From SIG437 sp045576235 (GTDB lineage: Bacteria; Bacillota; Clostridia; UBA1381; UBA9506), in NCBI GenBank assembly GCA_045576235.1, contig JAZNGA010000044.1, forward strand, positions 1-33,455: 33,455 nucleotides of DNA, read 5' to 3'. Of the stretch, positions 24,058-32,501 are shown piece after piece. The position numbers were made by a program, and so were the translations under genes. A model generated the notes under the pieces. That model saw only the letters and a program-made list of their open reading frames with translations, did not search any database and was not told the origin of the DNA. How positions within the stretch are numbered: the stretch's first letter is position 1; each line of letters opens with the position of its first letter.

Positions 24058-24876
24058 TTAAATATCATTTGATAAAATCTCTTTTTCAAGTTCAGGATAA
24101 ACAACTACAAAACTATATAACGCAGACCAAACCTTTAGACAATCACATTCGTTTACTTCTCTGTTACTCATTCCATGAATCAAAAAATTTCTATTAATAA
24201 CAAATGGCTCTATTTCAAAGTTTTCACTACTCTCAAACAGTTTAATCAAACAATAAATGATTAAAGTGAATTGTATATAATGTAAATGTGTGCTTTCTTT
24301 GTGTTGTTTTTTGCTTTTTTTCAATTCTCCGATAACACCTGCCCCAGTTTTTAAACGACCATCTTCTTTAAAGAATTTTCTTTTGATTAACTGTTGATCA
24401 AGCAAACTAAATAGCAGCATAACAGATGATTTATATTGTCGATTATCATAATCAAAATAAGCCTCTTCCAAATCTTTTTCGTTAACACCGGCAGATTTTA
24501 GTTTTTCCATCATTTTTGTTATTGTTTCCGAGTTACAATACTCATGCATAATGGAATCAGCTTCTTCTAAAGAATTTGGAGCAGTAAGAAAAAACTTTTT
24601 ACTTATATTTGTATTAAATGACCAACCAAAATTTCCCCACTTTTTATAAGCAGCAACATATTCCTTATTGCAACCTACATTGATAAGAGCATTACTAAAC
24701 TCGTCAAGAGCATTGCTTATTGAAGATGTCATTGCATCATAATCATATAATTGATGCATACTCGCCAAGTATACGCCTAGTTTTTCTAGAGCAAAAGATA
24801 TATTCTTAATAGCATCTTTTGTTGAAATTATTCTTTCATCAGAACTAACTTTTGTTGATAGTTTGATAGAGTCCAT
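24058..24876 (-). CDS. HEPN-like protein, cassette partner of the GIY-YIG gene
   Basis: A 272-residue mostly helical protein without membrane segments. The C-terminal half has the look of a HEPN domain: a helix with SSVMLLFSLLDQQLIKRKF, then YIQFTLIIYCLIKLFE, then RNFLIHG (R229 to H234), an R-x4-H motif followed by Gly as in many HEPN RNases and Abi-type proteins. The N-terminal half (about 1-130) is of unknown fold. HEPN proteins with R-x4-6-H usually cut RNA in abortive defence or toxin systems, but some are structural. ATG 24876 is chosen since AAGGAA lies 8 bases upstream; a longer frame to 24957 would run into repeat B. It is the first gene of the cassette, with repeat B as its leader. 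Confidence 0.6.
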   Translation of the reverse strand: MDSIKLSTKVSSDERIISTKDAIKNISFALEKLGVYLASMHQLYDYDAMTSSISNALDEFSNALINVGCNKEYVAAYKKWGNFGWSFNTNISKKFFLTAPNSLEEADSIMHEYCNSETITKMMEKLKSAGVNEKDLEEAYFDYDNRQYKSSVMLLFSLLDQQLIKRKFFKEDGRLKTGAGVIGELKKSKKQHKESTHLHYIQFTLIIYCLIKLFESSENFEIEPFVINRNFLIHGMSNREVNECDCLKVWSALYSFVVVYPELEKEILSNDI

Positions 24877-24906
24877 AGTATGAGTTCCTTTCGCAAAATT
24901 CGACAA

Positions 24907-25088
24907 AGTTCGTGTCAAGACAGGAGAACAGTGAATAATAGGACCTACTATTCTCATCCTATTTTTTCAACTGTTTTCTCTGAACAAAATTCTTTAGAAC
25001 CCGCAGGAATGTAAGATTTTCCTGCCCGATATGTAAATATCAAAATTGGCAAACTAATCTTTTAAATTGTATAGACTTGACACAAGTA
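24907..25088 (+). repeat. Structured repeat element B (right flank of the cassette, leader of the HEPN gene)
   Basis: A 182-base direct repeat of element A without A's 73-base insert. Its ends are partly inverted (CGTGTCAAG near 24911 against CTTGACACAAG near 25077). The internal stem 25003-25009 with 25019-25025 (GCAGGAA...TTCCTGC) replaces A's GCGAGAA...TTCTCGC, so both changed pairs stay complementary. It lies 30 bases upstream of the HEPN gene on the minus strand and may hold its promoter. Confidence 0.75.
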
Positions 25089-25140
25089 AAATCACAGTAT
25101 AACCGCCCTCTTGTATCTTAGCGATCAAAAAGCAAACACC

Positions 25141-26223
25141 TTATTGTTTTCCAAAAACTTCATCAAGAATTTTTTTGGTATCATTTCCAAAAACAGGTCC
25201 ATTATTAAGCTGATGAAAGTCAAGTTCTCCATAACAAAGATTAACTTCAACAAGTAGTGGATTATCGTTTTTGTCAACGGCAATATCCCACGACAATAAC
25301 CTGAAACTCGGGAAATCTTTATGTAATTTTTGAACCAAAGAAAATATTTTATCATAATTTGGTATAACAACCTCGTTGAACTGTAATCCGGTATTAGGAT
25401 GCTTGTCATATCGCGTACCACTGGCCGAATATGCAACAGATTTTAAACGTCCGTCCGGCTCAATTCCACAGGTGATTCCTCCGCTTGACGCATTATCAAC
25501 AACAGCATCGTTTACACCCATTCTAACAATTGCAGAATAAATCTTAACGCTTCCATCTTTATTGAGGAAAGAAAGCACTCTAATAGTGTTTACAGAACTA
25601 GGATTAAGCTTACACAATTCATCACTTTGTTCAATAGGTTCTTGAACAATAATTTCCGTTCCTAAAGAATTTATGATCCTGTTGATTTCGTCAACAGATG
25701 TGCCTTTTTTGATTTTGTGAACACCATGACCGCCTGCGGACATTTTTGCTTGTTTAACAAAACAATCGTGTTGAGAAATAAGCTCATATGCCTCTTCTTT
25801 AGAAATAAAACTTAACCCCTTGTCTGTTGGTATCATCCACATTCCATTTATACACTTAATAAGTGTTTTTGGCATGTTTATCCCCTTGAAATACCAGTTG
25901 TCATAATAGCATTTATTATCCAGATAATGAGCTGAATCCCAGTCATTGAAAAACGGATCAATCTTGCAATAGTGCATATCGTCCGGAATATAATTATTGA
26001 AAAACTTTCCACTTTTTTTAGTATAGAATTCATGAAAAATCATGTCTGTTTTTGCATAATCCTTATAAAATTCCATTACCTCGTTTTTTTGTGATACTGT
26101 AAGGACTTTTTCTTTTCCTACAAACTTTTTGACTCTTGACCTCCAACGATTTTTTCGTCTCTTTACCTGAACAAATTTTAAAAAATTTTCCTCCGCAATC
26201 TTAAAATAGGTTAGTGACAACAT
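25141..26223 (-). CDS. Sugar-transfer-associated ATP-grasp protein
   Basis: A 360-residue ATP-grasp enzyme of the type found beside sugar-transferase and polysaccharide genes (sugar-transfer associated ATP-grasp). ATP-grasp features are the lysine strand DCFVKQAKMSAGGHGVHKI, the IIVQEPIEQSDEL segment, SVNTIRVLSFL, and the metal loop LLSWDIAVDKNDNPLLVEVNLCYG with Asp, Glu and Asn. Family members are thought to ligate a carboxylate to an amine on a surface sugar or peptide, but none is well defined. ATG 26223 has AGAGGAG eight bases upstream; a TTG six codons earlier is less likely. It is a single gene adjacent to repeat B with no polysaccharide genes beside it in the window, and is AT-rich like the cassette. 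Confidence 0.8.
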   Translation of the reverse strand: MLSLTYFKIAEENFLKFVQVKRRKNRWRSRVKKFVGKEKVLTVSQKNEVMEFYKDYAKTDMIFHEFYTKKSGKFFNNYIPDDMHYCKIDPFFNDWDSAHYLDNKCYYDNWYFKGINMPKTLIKCINGMWMIPTDKGLSFISKEEAYELISQHDCFVKQAKMSAGGHGVHKIKKGTSVDEINRIINSLGTEIIVQEPIEQSDELCKLNPSSVNTIRVLSFLNKDGSVKIYSAIVRMGVNDAVVDNASSGGITCGIEPDGRLKSVAYSASGTRYDKHPNTGLQFNEVVIPNYDKIFSLVQKLHKDFPSFRLLSWDIAVDKNDNPLLVEVNLCYGELDFHQLNNGPVFGNDTKKILDEVFGKQ

Positions 26224-26417
26224 CTTCCATGCTCCTCTCAATAAAATTTTTATTTCTATTCAATAAAACAAACTTCTTTTTCATGATAACTAAATTGTGT
26301 TAAATCGTCAATCTATTTATGTTTTGTAAAAAAATGTCATCATATTAATATTTTTAATCATAAATTTTCTATTATATATTATTCGTTTTTCTCTGTGTTT
26401 TTAATGTTTGTTTATAG
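26224..26417. other. Gene-free, very AT-rich spacer
   Basis: The 326-base gap between the ATP-grasp and MATE genes holds no coding frame that I can support. The first part is nearly pure A/T, compatible with promoter elements for the ATP-grasp gene, though no convincing -35/-10 pair stands out. The remainder holds the solo repeat motif and the MATE terminator. Confidence 0.5.
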
Positions 26418-26440
26418 TTCGTGTCAAGTCAGGGCAAAAA
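26418..26440 (+). repeat. Solo copy of the repeat-element end (CGTGTCAAGTCAGG)
   Basis: TTCGTGTCAAGTCAGG matches the left ends of elements A (CTCGTGTCAAGTCAGG) and B (TTCGTGTCAAGACAGG) in the same orientation. The body and right end are absent. It may be a remnant of a third element 1.3 kb to the right of element B. Confidence 0.5.
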
Positions 26441-26448
26441 TTTAATAG

Positions 26449-26479
26449 TTTATCTGCGATTTTTAAAACCGCCGATAAA
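26449..26479 (-). terminator. Probable terminator of the MATE gene
   Basis: A 10-bp stem with one mismatch (26449-26458 with 26470-26479), 11-base loop, lies 70 bases after the MATE stop on the minus strand. It is followed by an AT-rich tail including TTTTT. Confidence 0.5.
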
Positions 26480-26549
26480 GTCAAATGATTAAAGTTTCAG
26501 TCCGAAAGCCTTCCAATATGTGAGTGTCTATAGCAAACCACACCGCACA

Positions 26550-27977
26550 TTATATATCATCTGCAAGAACCCTGCGCCTTTTCCACATTCCGCTTAAGAA
26601 ATATATAAGCGACGGGATTGCATAGCCATATGGAGCAAGTGCATAGCCGAGCACAAAGCCATAAAATCCAAAGCCGAGATAAATTCCACACAGCCAGCTG
26701 AGTCCGATTCTGAGCGCCACTCCGTCAAGAATAGAAAGCAGCATTCCAAACTTCACATTTCCAATTCCCTGAATAAATGCGCCCGTTCCGCGCATCACAG
26801 CAAATGGTATGAACATCCAGAGAATTGCCTTAATAAATGTCGGTGAAAGAGCGTGAACCGCTTTATCGTCAGAAAAGAGCATGAAAAGCTCCTTGCCAAA
26901 GCATATGTAAAGCGAAACAAAAATTACGGTAAATGAAGCAGAAAAAACCCATGCAAAATGAACAACCTGCTGAGCTCGCTTTTCCTTTTTCGCGGCAATG
27001 TTTTGGCTTATCATCGGGAGCGCTGCATATTGAATTCCCATTGAAATTTTGTTCATAATATCGTCAATTCTCACGCCCACACCAAAGGTTGCAGATTCAA
27101 CAACGCCGAGCGAGTTGATGAGTGCATTTACATAGAGCATCGAAATATTTATAAAGCCCGACTGAATTGCCATTGGCGTTCCGAGGCTGAGTATCATTTT
27201 CACATATTTCACAACAGGCTTAAAGCTTGGCAACTTAAAGTCAAAGCCGAAATCAACCCTGTTTTTATAGAGATAATAAATTGAGAAAGCAAAGGACACA
27301 GCCTGTCCGAGTATTGTCGCCCACGCCGCACCTGCAACACCCCAACCCAGCATACCCGTAAAAAGTATGTCAAGAACGAGATTCACAGCTGATGCAATGG
27401 CAATGAAAAGGAGCGGTCTTTTAGAATCGCCCATCCCTCTCAAAATCGCCGAAACCATATTATATCCCGCTGTAAAAGTCATACCAAGTCCGCAGATTAT
27501 AAGATAGTCATCAGACATAGCGACAGATTCAGCCGGAATGTTCATAACTTTTATCACAATGTTTTTCGAAAGAATTATCACAACCGAAAATAGAGCACCC
27601 ATTGAGAGAATGACCGTAAACAATGTTCCGATTATGTTATTTGTTTCTTTTTTCTTGTCTGCACCAATCGCTTGCGAAATCAAAACCTGTCCACCATTTG
27701 CAAAGCCAAGACATACCATTGTCGCAAAGTTTAGAATTGAGCTTGACTGCGAAACTGCAGACAATCCTGCAGTTCCAACATATTTTCCGACTATTATCAT
27801 ATCTATGGTTGAATAAAGCACCTGCAGTGCATTTGAAAACATAAATGGTATCATAAGCGCAAAAAGCTGTTTTGGTATATTGCCAACTGTAAAATCTTTT
27901 GTTAATTTTGCCTGCTTCACTGTAAAGTCTTCTTTCCTTTGTAAAATTTCTGTTTTGCTTTCAATTTCATATAGCAA
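26550..27977 (-). CDS. MATE-family multidrug/metabolite efflux transporter
   Basis: A 475-residue, twelve-helix multidrug and toxic compound extrusion transporter, coupled to Na+ or H+. It has the typical opening TVGNIPKQLFALMIPFMFSNALQVLYSTIDMIIVGKYVG, the internal ISQAIGADKKKE and AILRGMGDSKRPL motifs, and the second-half repeat GTPMAIQSGFINISMLYVN. The longest frame starts with TTG at 27977, with AAAGGGG seven bases upstream. GTG 27920 (KQAKLTKDFTVGN) is an alternative that fits family length as well but has a weaker site. It forms a single-gene unit between terminators at 28031 and 26449. Substrate not predictable. Confidence 0.9.
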   Translation of the reverse strand: MLYEIESKTEILQRKEDFTVKQAKLTKDFTVGNIPKQLFALMIPFMFSNALQVLYSTIDMIIVGKYVGTAGLSAVSQSSSILNFATMVCLGFANGGQVLISQAIGADKKKETNNIIGTLFTVILSMGALFSVVIILSKNIVIKVMNIPAESVAMSDDYLIICGLGMTFTAGYNMVSAILRGMGDSKRPLLFIAIASAVNLVLDILFTGMLGWGVAGAAWATILGQAVSFAFSIYYLYKNRVDFGFDFKLPSFKPVVKYVKMILSLGTPMAIQSGFINISMLYVNALINSLGVVESATFGVGVRIDDIMNKISMGIQYAALPMISQNIAAKKEKRAQQVVHFAWVFSASFTVIFVSLYICFGKELFMLFSDDKAVHALSPTFIKAILWMFIPFAVMRGTGAFIQGIGNVKFGMLLSILDGVALRIGLSWLCGIYLGFGFYGFVLGYALAPYGYAIPSLIYFLSGMWKRRRVLADDI

Positions 27978-28030
27978 AAAACACCCCTTTTATTATATCA
28001 TAAATATGCCAAAAATCAATGCTATTTAGC

Positions 28031-28074
28031 AACAAAAAAATGACTGCATAAAATTAATTTTATGCAGTCATTTT
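28031..28074 (-). terminator. Terminator of the gntP-fucosidase operon
   Basis: 28037-28074 is a perfect palindrome (19 bases per arm, core TGACTGCATAAAATT). On the minus strand it is followed by a further run of T, giving a strong Rho-independent terminator 54 bases after the fucosidase stop. Confidence 0.9.
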
Positions 28075-28128
28075 ATCAACTTTTTATTTTAGACAAATAA
28101 TTCTGAATCCAATTTTCCGATTAATCTG

Positions 28129-29903
28129 TCAGCCGATTTTTGTGAAAACAACTTTTTCGATGAGCTCTGCTTCCTCAAAATCTGAATGTGAAATCATAAT
28201 TCTGTATTTACCGGGTTTTTCGATGTTGAATTTTCCACCATCGCGTTTGATGCGAATGTTTCCTTCCTTTGTTTTGCTGCAGGAAAATCTTTCTTTTTCT
28301 TCCTGCATGTTTATCTCATTTGTCAGATTACCAACAGTCAATGCATATTTAAGCTTTGCGTTTCTTCCTTCTGTATAGGGATAAAATTCAGCATGAATAA
28401 TATCTGCCTGATATTTTCCTGCCTTTTCAAAATATGCATCCCAACACATAATCTCGTCAGTGTTTGTCCAGAACTCTGTCTGACAGTTTTTATTCACGCA
28501 AAGACCATGTTTTCCATAGTCAGGAATAAATGTATTCTTTTCATAAAAAAGTCTTTCAGGTGTTCCGTTTTCGTTGCCTTTTTTGACCTTACTTGCCCAT
28601 AAAGTTCCAAGCGAAAGCACATCCCCTGCCTGAACAATATTTTTTTCAAACACGGGCTCATTTTCAAACTCGACTTTATAAACAGGAATAACTAAATCTG
28701 TATCAATCTGATAAACAGTGAGATGTCTTCCTCTATAATCGAATTTTATATTTTCATCAGTGCCCAAAACTGAAACAGACTTAATCTTATTGTCTCTACC
28801 TATAGCTATGTTAATTTCTTTTTTATTTTTATCGCTGACATAAAGGTAAACATTTTTATCCTTATAAGCCAGATTGCCCCAGTCAAATGTTGTCGGCAGA
28901 GGATTTCCTTTAACTCCGCCATAAACCGCTTCACTGTTGCGTGCAGTCCACTCGCCCATTTTTTCTAAAATATCTATGGTTTCGGGAGTTAAAGTTCCAT
29001 CCCCTTTAGGACCGACATTCAACAAAAGTGATGAATCACTACCGAGAGTTTTGCAGAGAATGTCTATGGTTTCATCAACTGTTTTCCATGCGTTGTCATT
29101 TTTCTTATAGCCCCATGTATCATTTAATGTGATAAGACATTCCATATTCACGCCGACAGGAGCAACAGGAAGTGCATTGTCACCAAGTGATTCATAGTCA
29201 CTGCAATCATGTGCAATTCGGGAGTTAATCTGACAATCAGGCTGAATGCTTTTAACAAATTTTCTCAATTCTTCAGATTGTTCCTTCGTGATGTCATGGG
29301 GCAAATCAAACCATATCAATTTCAAATCCCCATAATTTGTGAGAATTTCCTTCACCTGAGGGAAACACTTTCCATAGAGATATTTTTCAAAATCAATATT
29401 ATCATCAGGATAATCCCAATGATTTCTGTGTTTCACTGGCATCTTCATTGCAGAGTTGAAATTTCCGCCGGCATCTTTTTCATACCAGTCAAGGGTGTGT
29501 GAATAATAAAAACCTAATTCAAGCCCCTGCTTTCTGCATTCATCTGCGAGCTCTCCGCAGATGTCTCTGCCGAAAAATCCGTAAGTCGAATAATCTGTGT
29601 AGTCGCTTTTAAACAAACAGAAACCATCGTGATGCTTACTTGTAAGCACGATATATTTAATCCCTACAGCTTTCGCATTTTTACAAGAGTTTCAGCGAAA
29701 TCAGGTTTTGGAGCAAAATATTTCCTGCCAAATGCTTCATATTCTTTAATTGGAATTTCCAGATTCAATTGAATCCATTCACCGAGGAAATTAGTCTCTT
29801 TCCCATTAAAGGAACCTGCTATTTCACTATAAATTCCATAATGAACAAACATTCCGAATCTGTCATTTAACATTTGCTGAAAAGCATTAACTTCTCTTCC
29901 CAT
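28129..29903 (-). pseudogene. Alpha-L-fucosidase (GH29), frameshifted in an A-run
   Basis: Two frames together encode one GH29 enzyme. The first (ATG 29903, AGGAGG seven bases upstream) reads NDRFGMFVHYGIYSE to DFAETLVK and then a stop after 79 residues. The second carries on without loss from NAKAVGIKYIVLTSKHHDGF. Adding one A to the A5 run (plus 29678-29682) restores a protein of about 590 residues. The nucleophile motif LIWFDLPHD, the YYSHTLDWYE strand and the LLNVGPKGDG segment are present, followed by a C-terminal beta-rich region. It would release L-fucose from oligosaccharides; no signal peptide, so imported substrates. It lies 27 bases after the GntP permease gene. The frameshift may be real or a homopolymer sequencing error. 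Confidence 0.85.
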
Positions 29904-29930
29904 AATTATTCCTCCTTTTAATATAATAAA

Positions 29931-31280
29931 CTAGACAAATAATCCCCAAACAAAAGAGAGCACTAATGACACGACAACCGGGATAATGCACGAAGTGACA
30001 CAAATGTCCATATATGATTCTTTGTGTTTGCAGTTAGAAACTGCGAGCAAAGTTAAAACTGCTCCATTGTGAGGCAATGTGTCAAGTCCTCCCGATGCAA
30101 TTGACGCAATTCTGTGCAGAAGCTCAGGATTCATCCCAAGACTCATAGCTTTTTCTAAATATTGCGGTGCCAGCGCCTCAAGTGCAATTGACATGCCGCC
30201 TGATGCAGAGCCCGTTGCGCCCGCAAGAACATTGACAGCAACTGCCTCTGAAAAGAGAATGCTTCCTGGCATATTTAACATTGCTTTTTTAAGGAGAGCA
30301 AATCCCGGAACAATCTTAACGACAGAACCAAAGCCAACAGCACACGCTGTGTTCATAATTGCCAGAAGTGAACCATTTGCACCTTCATTTATTGCAGGCA
30401 AAATAACTTTAAGTCGTTTTATGTTCATGACACATGTCACCAATATTCCGCCAATCAAAGCAACAACTATCGACTGACTTGTTGTCCATTCTGCAATTCC
30501 CGTTTTAGCCAAAATTCCCGGCAAAACATTAAGTATTATAACAACAACTACGAGTGGCAACAAACCACTCAACCAATGCCATGAGGATTGTTCTGAAGCA
30601 GAAAGGGGATTGTCTTTATATTTTTCATCTTCAACAAATCCAAGCCCTTTTTTACGAGCATTTCGAACACGCCATTCTAAATATATATAGCCTGGAACTG
30701 CAATCATAATAGCCGCCACAATTCCCATCAAAGGAGCAGCTAAAGCTGTTGTTCCGTAATATGTAGTTGGGATAATATTTTGAATCTGCGGTGTGCCCGG
30801 AATAGATGTCATAGTGATTCCAAAGGCTCCAAATGCAATCGCACCGGGAAGAAGAGTCCTCGGCACATTTGCCTCACGGTATATTGCATAGCCCATCGGA
30901 TAAATAACAAACACAACCACAAACAATGAAATTCCGCCAAATGTCATCAAAAGACAAGGAACAACAACGGCAGCCACGGCAAATCTTGGACCAATCAATG
31001 AAACTAATTTGTTAGCCAAAGAACGCGCAGAACCCGTCATATCCATAACCTTGCCATAGACGGCCCCGAGGAAAAACGCAGGGAACCACGAAACAATGTA
31101 GTCTGCAACACCTTTTATGTAGTCGCCAAGATATGCATCCAAAACACTGATTCCACCCAACACAGCTACAACAACTGCACAGACAGGTGCAACCCAGATG
31201 ATAGAATGGCCTTTATATGCCAAAAAAATCAGCAGGCAAAGACCGACAACAATCCCAGCAAGAGAAACAATTGATAACAT
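29931..31280 (-). CDS. GntP-family permease
   Basis: A 449-residue, roughly 12-14 helix secondary transporter of the GntP (gluconate/organic acid:H+ symporter) family. Family-like stretches are the glycine-rich LSIVSLAGIVVGLCLLIFLAYKG opening, MTFGGISLFVVVFVIYPMG, FGAFGITMTSIPGTPQIQN, the ATGSASGGMSIALEALAP motif and GGLDTLPHNGAVLTLLAVSNCKHKESY near the end. Substrates in the family include gluconate, citrate-like acids and hydroxybutyrate. Genomic pairing with a fucosidase suggests an acid derived from sugar breakdown, but this is inference. The start has AGGAGA seven bases upstream, and a promoter is visible at 31365-31392. Confidence 0.88.
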   Translation of the reverse strand: MLSIVSLAGIVVGLCLLIFLAYKGHSIIWVAPVCAVVVAVLGGISVLDAYLGDYIKGVADYIVSWFPAFFLGAVYGKVMDMTGSARSLANKLVSLIGPRFAVAAVVVPCLLMTFGGISLFVVVFVIYPMGYAIYREANVPRTLLPGAIAFGAFGITMTSIPGTPQIQNIIPTTYYGTTALAAPLMGIVAAIMIAVPGYIYLEWRVRNARKKGLGFVEDEKYKDNPLSASEQSSWHWLSGLLPLVVVVIILNVLPGILAKTGIAEWTTSQSIVVALIGGILVTCVMNIKRLKVILPAINEGANGSLLAIMNTACAVGFGSVVKIVPGFALLKKAMLNMPGSILFSEAVAVNVLAGATGSASGGMSIALEALAPQYLEKAMSLGMNPELLHRIASIASGGLDTLPHNGAVLTLLAVSNCKHKESYMDICVTSCIIPVVVSLVLSFVWGLFV

Positions 31281-31364
31281 ATTTTCTTCTCCTTTTAAAT
31301 TAATTTTTTGATAAATCCTCGTAAATTCACACGAAAATTTTACAATTCTAATTTTTTCTCATTC

Positions 31365-31392
31365 AGTATAACATAAAAATCTTCATTTGCAA
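31365..31392 (-). promoter_or_regulatory. Promoter of the gntP-fucosidase operon
   Basis: Minus-strand TTGCAA (31387-31392), 16-bp spacer, TATACT (31365-31370), about 85 bases before the GntP start. It is back-to-back with the tRNA promoter. Confidence 0.65.
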
Positions 31393-31423
31393 AGTATTAT
31401 TAAACATTTTAGTAAAAAAACAT

Positions 31424-31452
31424 TTGACAAGCCGAGTTTTCTATGGTATAAT
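31424..31452 (+). promoter_or_regulatory. Consensus sigma-A promoter of tRNA-Pro
   Basis: TTGACA (31424-31429), exactly 17-bp spacer, TATAAT (31447-31452): both hexamers are perfect. The tRNA begins 10 bases later, so transcription starts close to the mature 5' end. Confidence 0.92.
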
Positions 31453-31462
31453 GACTTGAGTA

Positions 31463-31538
31463 CGGGGTGTGGCGCAGTTGGTAGCGCACATGACTGGGGG
31501 TCATGGGGCCGCAAGTTCAAGTCTTGTCACTCCGACCA
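31463..31538 (+). tRNA. tRNA-Pro (anticodon GGG)
   Basis: A 76-base cloverleaf. The 7-bp acceptor stem is CGGGGTG with CACTCCG (one G-U). The D-stem is GCGC/GCGC. The anticodon stem CATGA/TCATG holds loop CTGGGGG, so the anticodon is GGG with G37. The T-arm is GCAAG/CTTGT with loop TTCAAGT. The discriminator is A and CCA is encoded. It has its own consensus promoter and terminator. GGG reads CCC/CCU proline codons. Confidence 0.93.
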
Positions 31539-31539
31539 T

Positions 31540-31573
31540 GTCGAAGCAAGGTTCACTTTGCTTCGACTTTTTT
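31540..31573 (+). terminator. Rho-independent terminator of tRNA-Pro
   Basis: A perfect 10-bp stem (GTCGAAGCAA 31540-31549 with 31558-31567), 8-base loop, followed by TTTTTT. It begins two bases after the tRNA CCA end. Confidence 0.92.
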
Positions 31574-31640
31574 ATACAAAAAAAGTCATCCGCCCGCTTC
31601 CTTGCTTCTCCTCTTTCGCAAAAAGCTTTTTGCCCTGCTT

Positions 31641-32489
31641 TTAAACAGGTTCAGTCACGGCGACAAAATAGTTTTTAAAATGGTTCTTAATTTTATTCTC
31701 ATCGACATCATCTTTAAATATGCCAAAGCATGTCGGACCGCTGCCGCTCATCATGCTATGAACAGCACCAAGCTGATTTAATTCTTTTATAATATCCCTG
31801 ATTTCAGGACAAATCTCCTCCGTCACAGACTGCATAATGTTTTTTAAGGCATCCTTAAATCTGTCTGAATCCATTTTTTCAAGACTTTCTATCGCAAGCT
31901 TCTCGTCTATTGTCCCGAATTCACATTTCTCATCAACGAGCTCGTAAATTAGCTTTGTAGAAACAGAGACTTTTGGATTCACTATAACAATTTTAACACC
32001 TTTAAGACCTTTAGCACCACAAAGCTCTTCTCCGACTCCGCGGGCAAGAGCACATTTTTCAAAAATGCAAAACGGAACATCAGCTCCAAGCTTCAATCCA
32101 AGCTCCATAAGCTTTTCTGTTGATTGCTTCAAATCACAGATAATATTAATCGCCTTAATGGCTGCAGCCGCATCTGTGCTTCCGCCACCCATACCGCCTG
32201 CTATAGGAATATTTTTTTCAACTTTTGCACGAAATCCACACGAAAGAGAAAATTCTTCCTTCATTAGCATAAGAGCCTTATAGATAATATTATCTTTCGG
32301 TGCAACCAAATCGTCAAAATTGGTTTCTATAGTTATTTGTCCGTCGTCAGTTTTTTCTATCGTCACTTTGTCAGAAAGCTTAACCGACTGCATAATCGTC
32401 ACGATGTTGTGATATCCATTGTCACGCCTCGCGGTGACATCTAAAAGCAAATTGATTTTTCCTTTTGCGTCCAATGTAATCTTATCCAC
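31641..32489 (-). CDS. ispE: 4-diphosphocytidyl-2-C-methyl-D-erythritol kinase
   Basis: A 282-residue GHMP kinase that phosphorylates CDP-methylerythritol with ATP in the non-mevalonate (MEP) isoprenoid pathway. Signatures are AKGKINLLLDV with the active-site Lys (K10), the ATP loop PIAGGMGGGSTDAAAAIKA (about 95-113), GADVPF with the catalytic Asp (D137), and MSGSGPTCFGIF near the C-terminus. Length matches the family. The start is GTG, with GGAGTG five bases upstream. It follows obg by 12 bases, a common Clostridia pairing. Its 3' end faces the convergent tRNA unit. Confidence 0.95.
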   Translation of the reverse strand: MDKITLDAKGKINLLLDVTARRDNGYHNIVTIMQSVKLSDKVTIEKTDDGQITIETNFDDLVAPKDNIIYKALMLMKEEFSLSCGFRAKVEKNIPIAGGMGGGSTDAAAAIKAINIICDLKQSTEKLMELGLKLGADVPFCIFEKCALARGVGEELCGAKGLKGVKIVIVNPKVSVSTKLIYELVDEKCEFGTIDEKLAIESLEKMDSDRFKDALKNIMQSVTEEICPEIRDIIKELNQLGAVHSMMSGSGPTCFGIFKDDVDENKIKNHFKNYFVAVTEPV

Positions 32490-32501
32490 AATATCACTCC
32501 G

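Noticed and set aside
22472..25088. Retron or type III toxin-antitoxin (repeat RNA plus toxin)
   Set aside because: No reverse transcriptase is present, and the repeats are two dispersed elements flanking the genes, not a tandem array upstream of the toxin.
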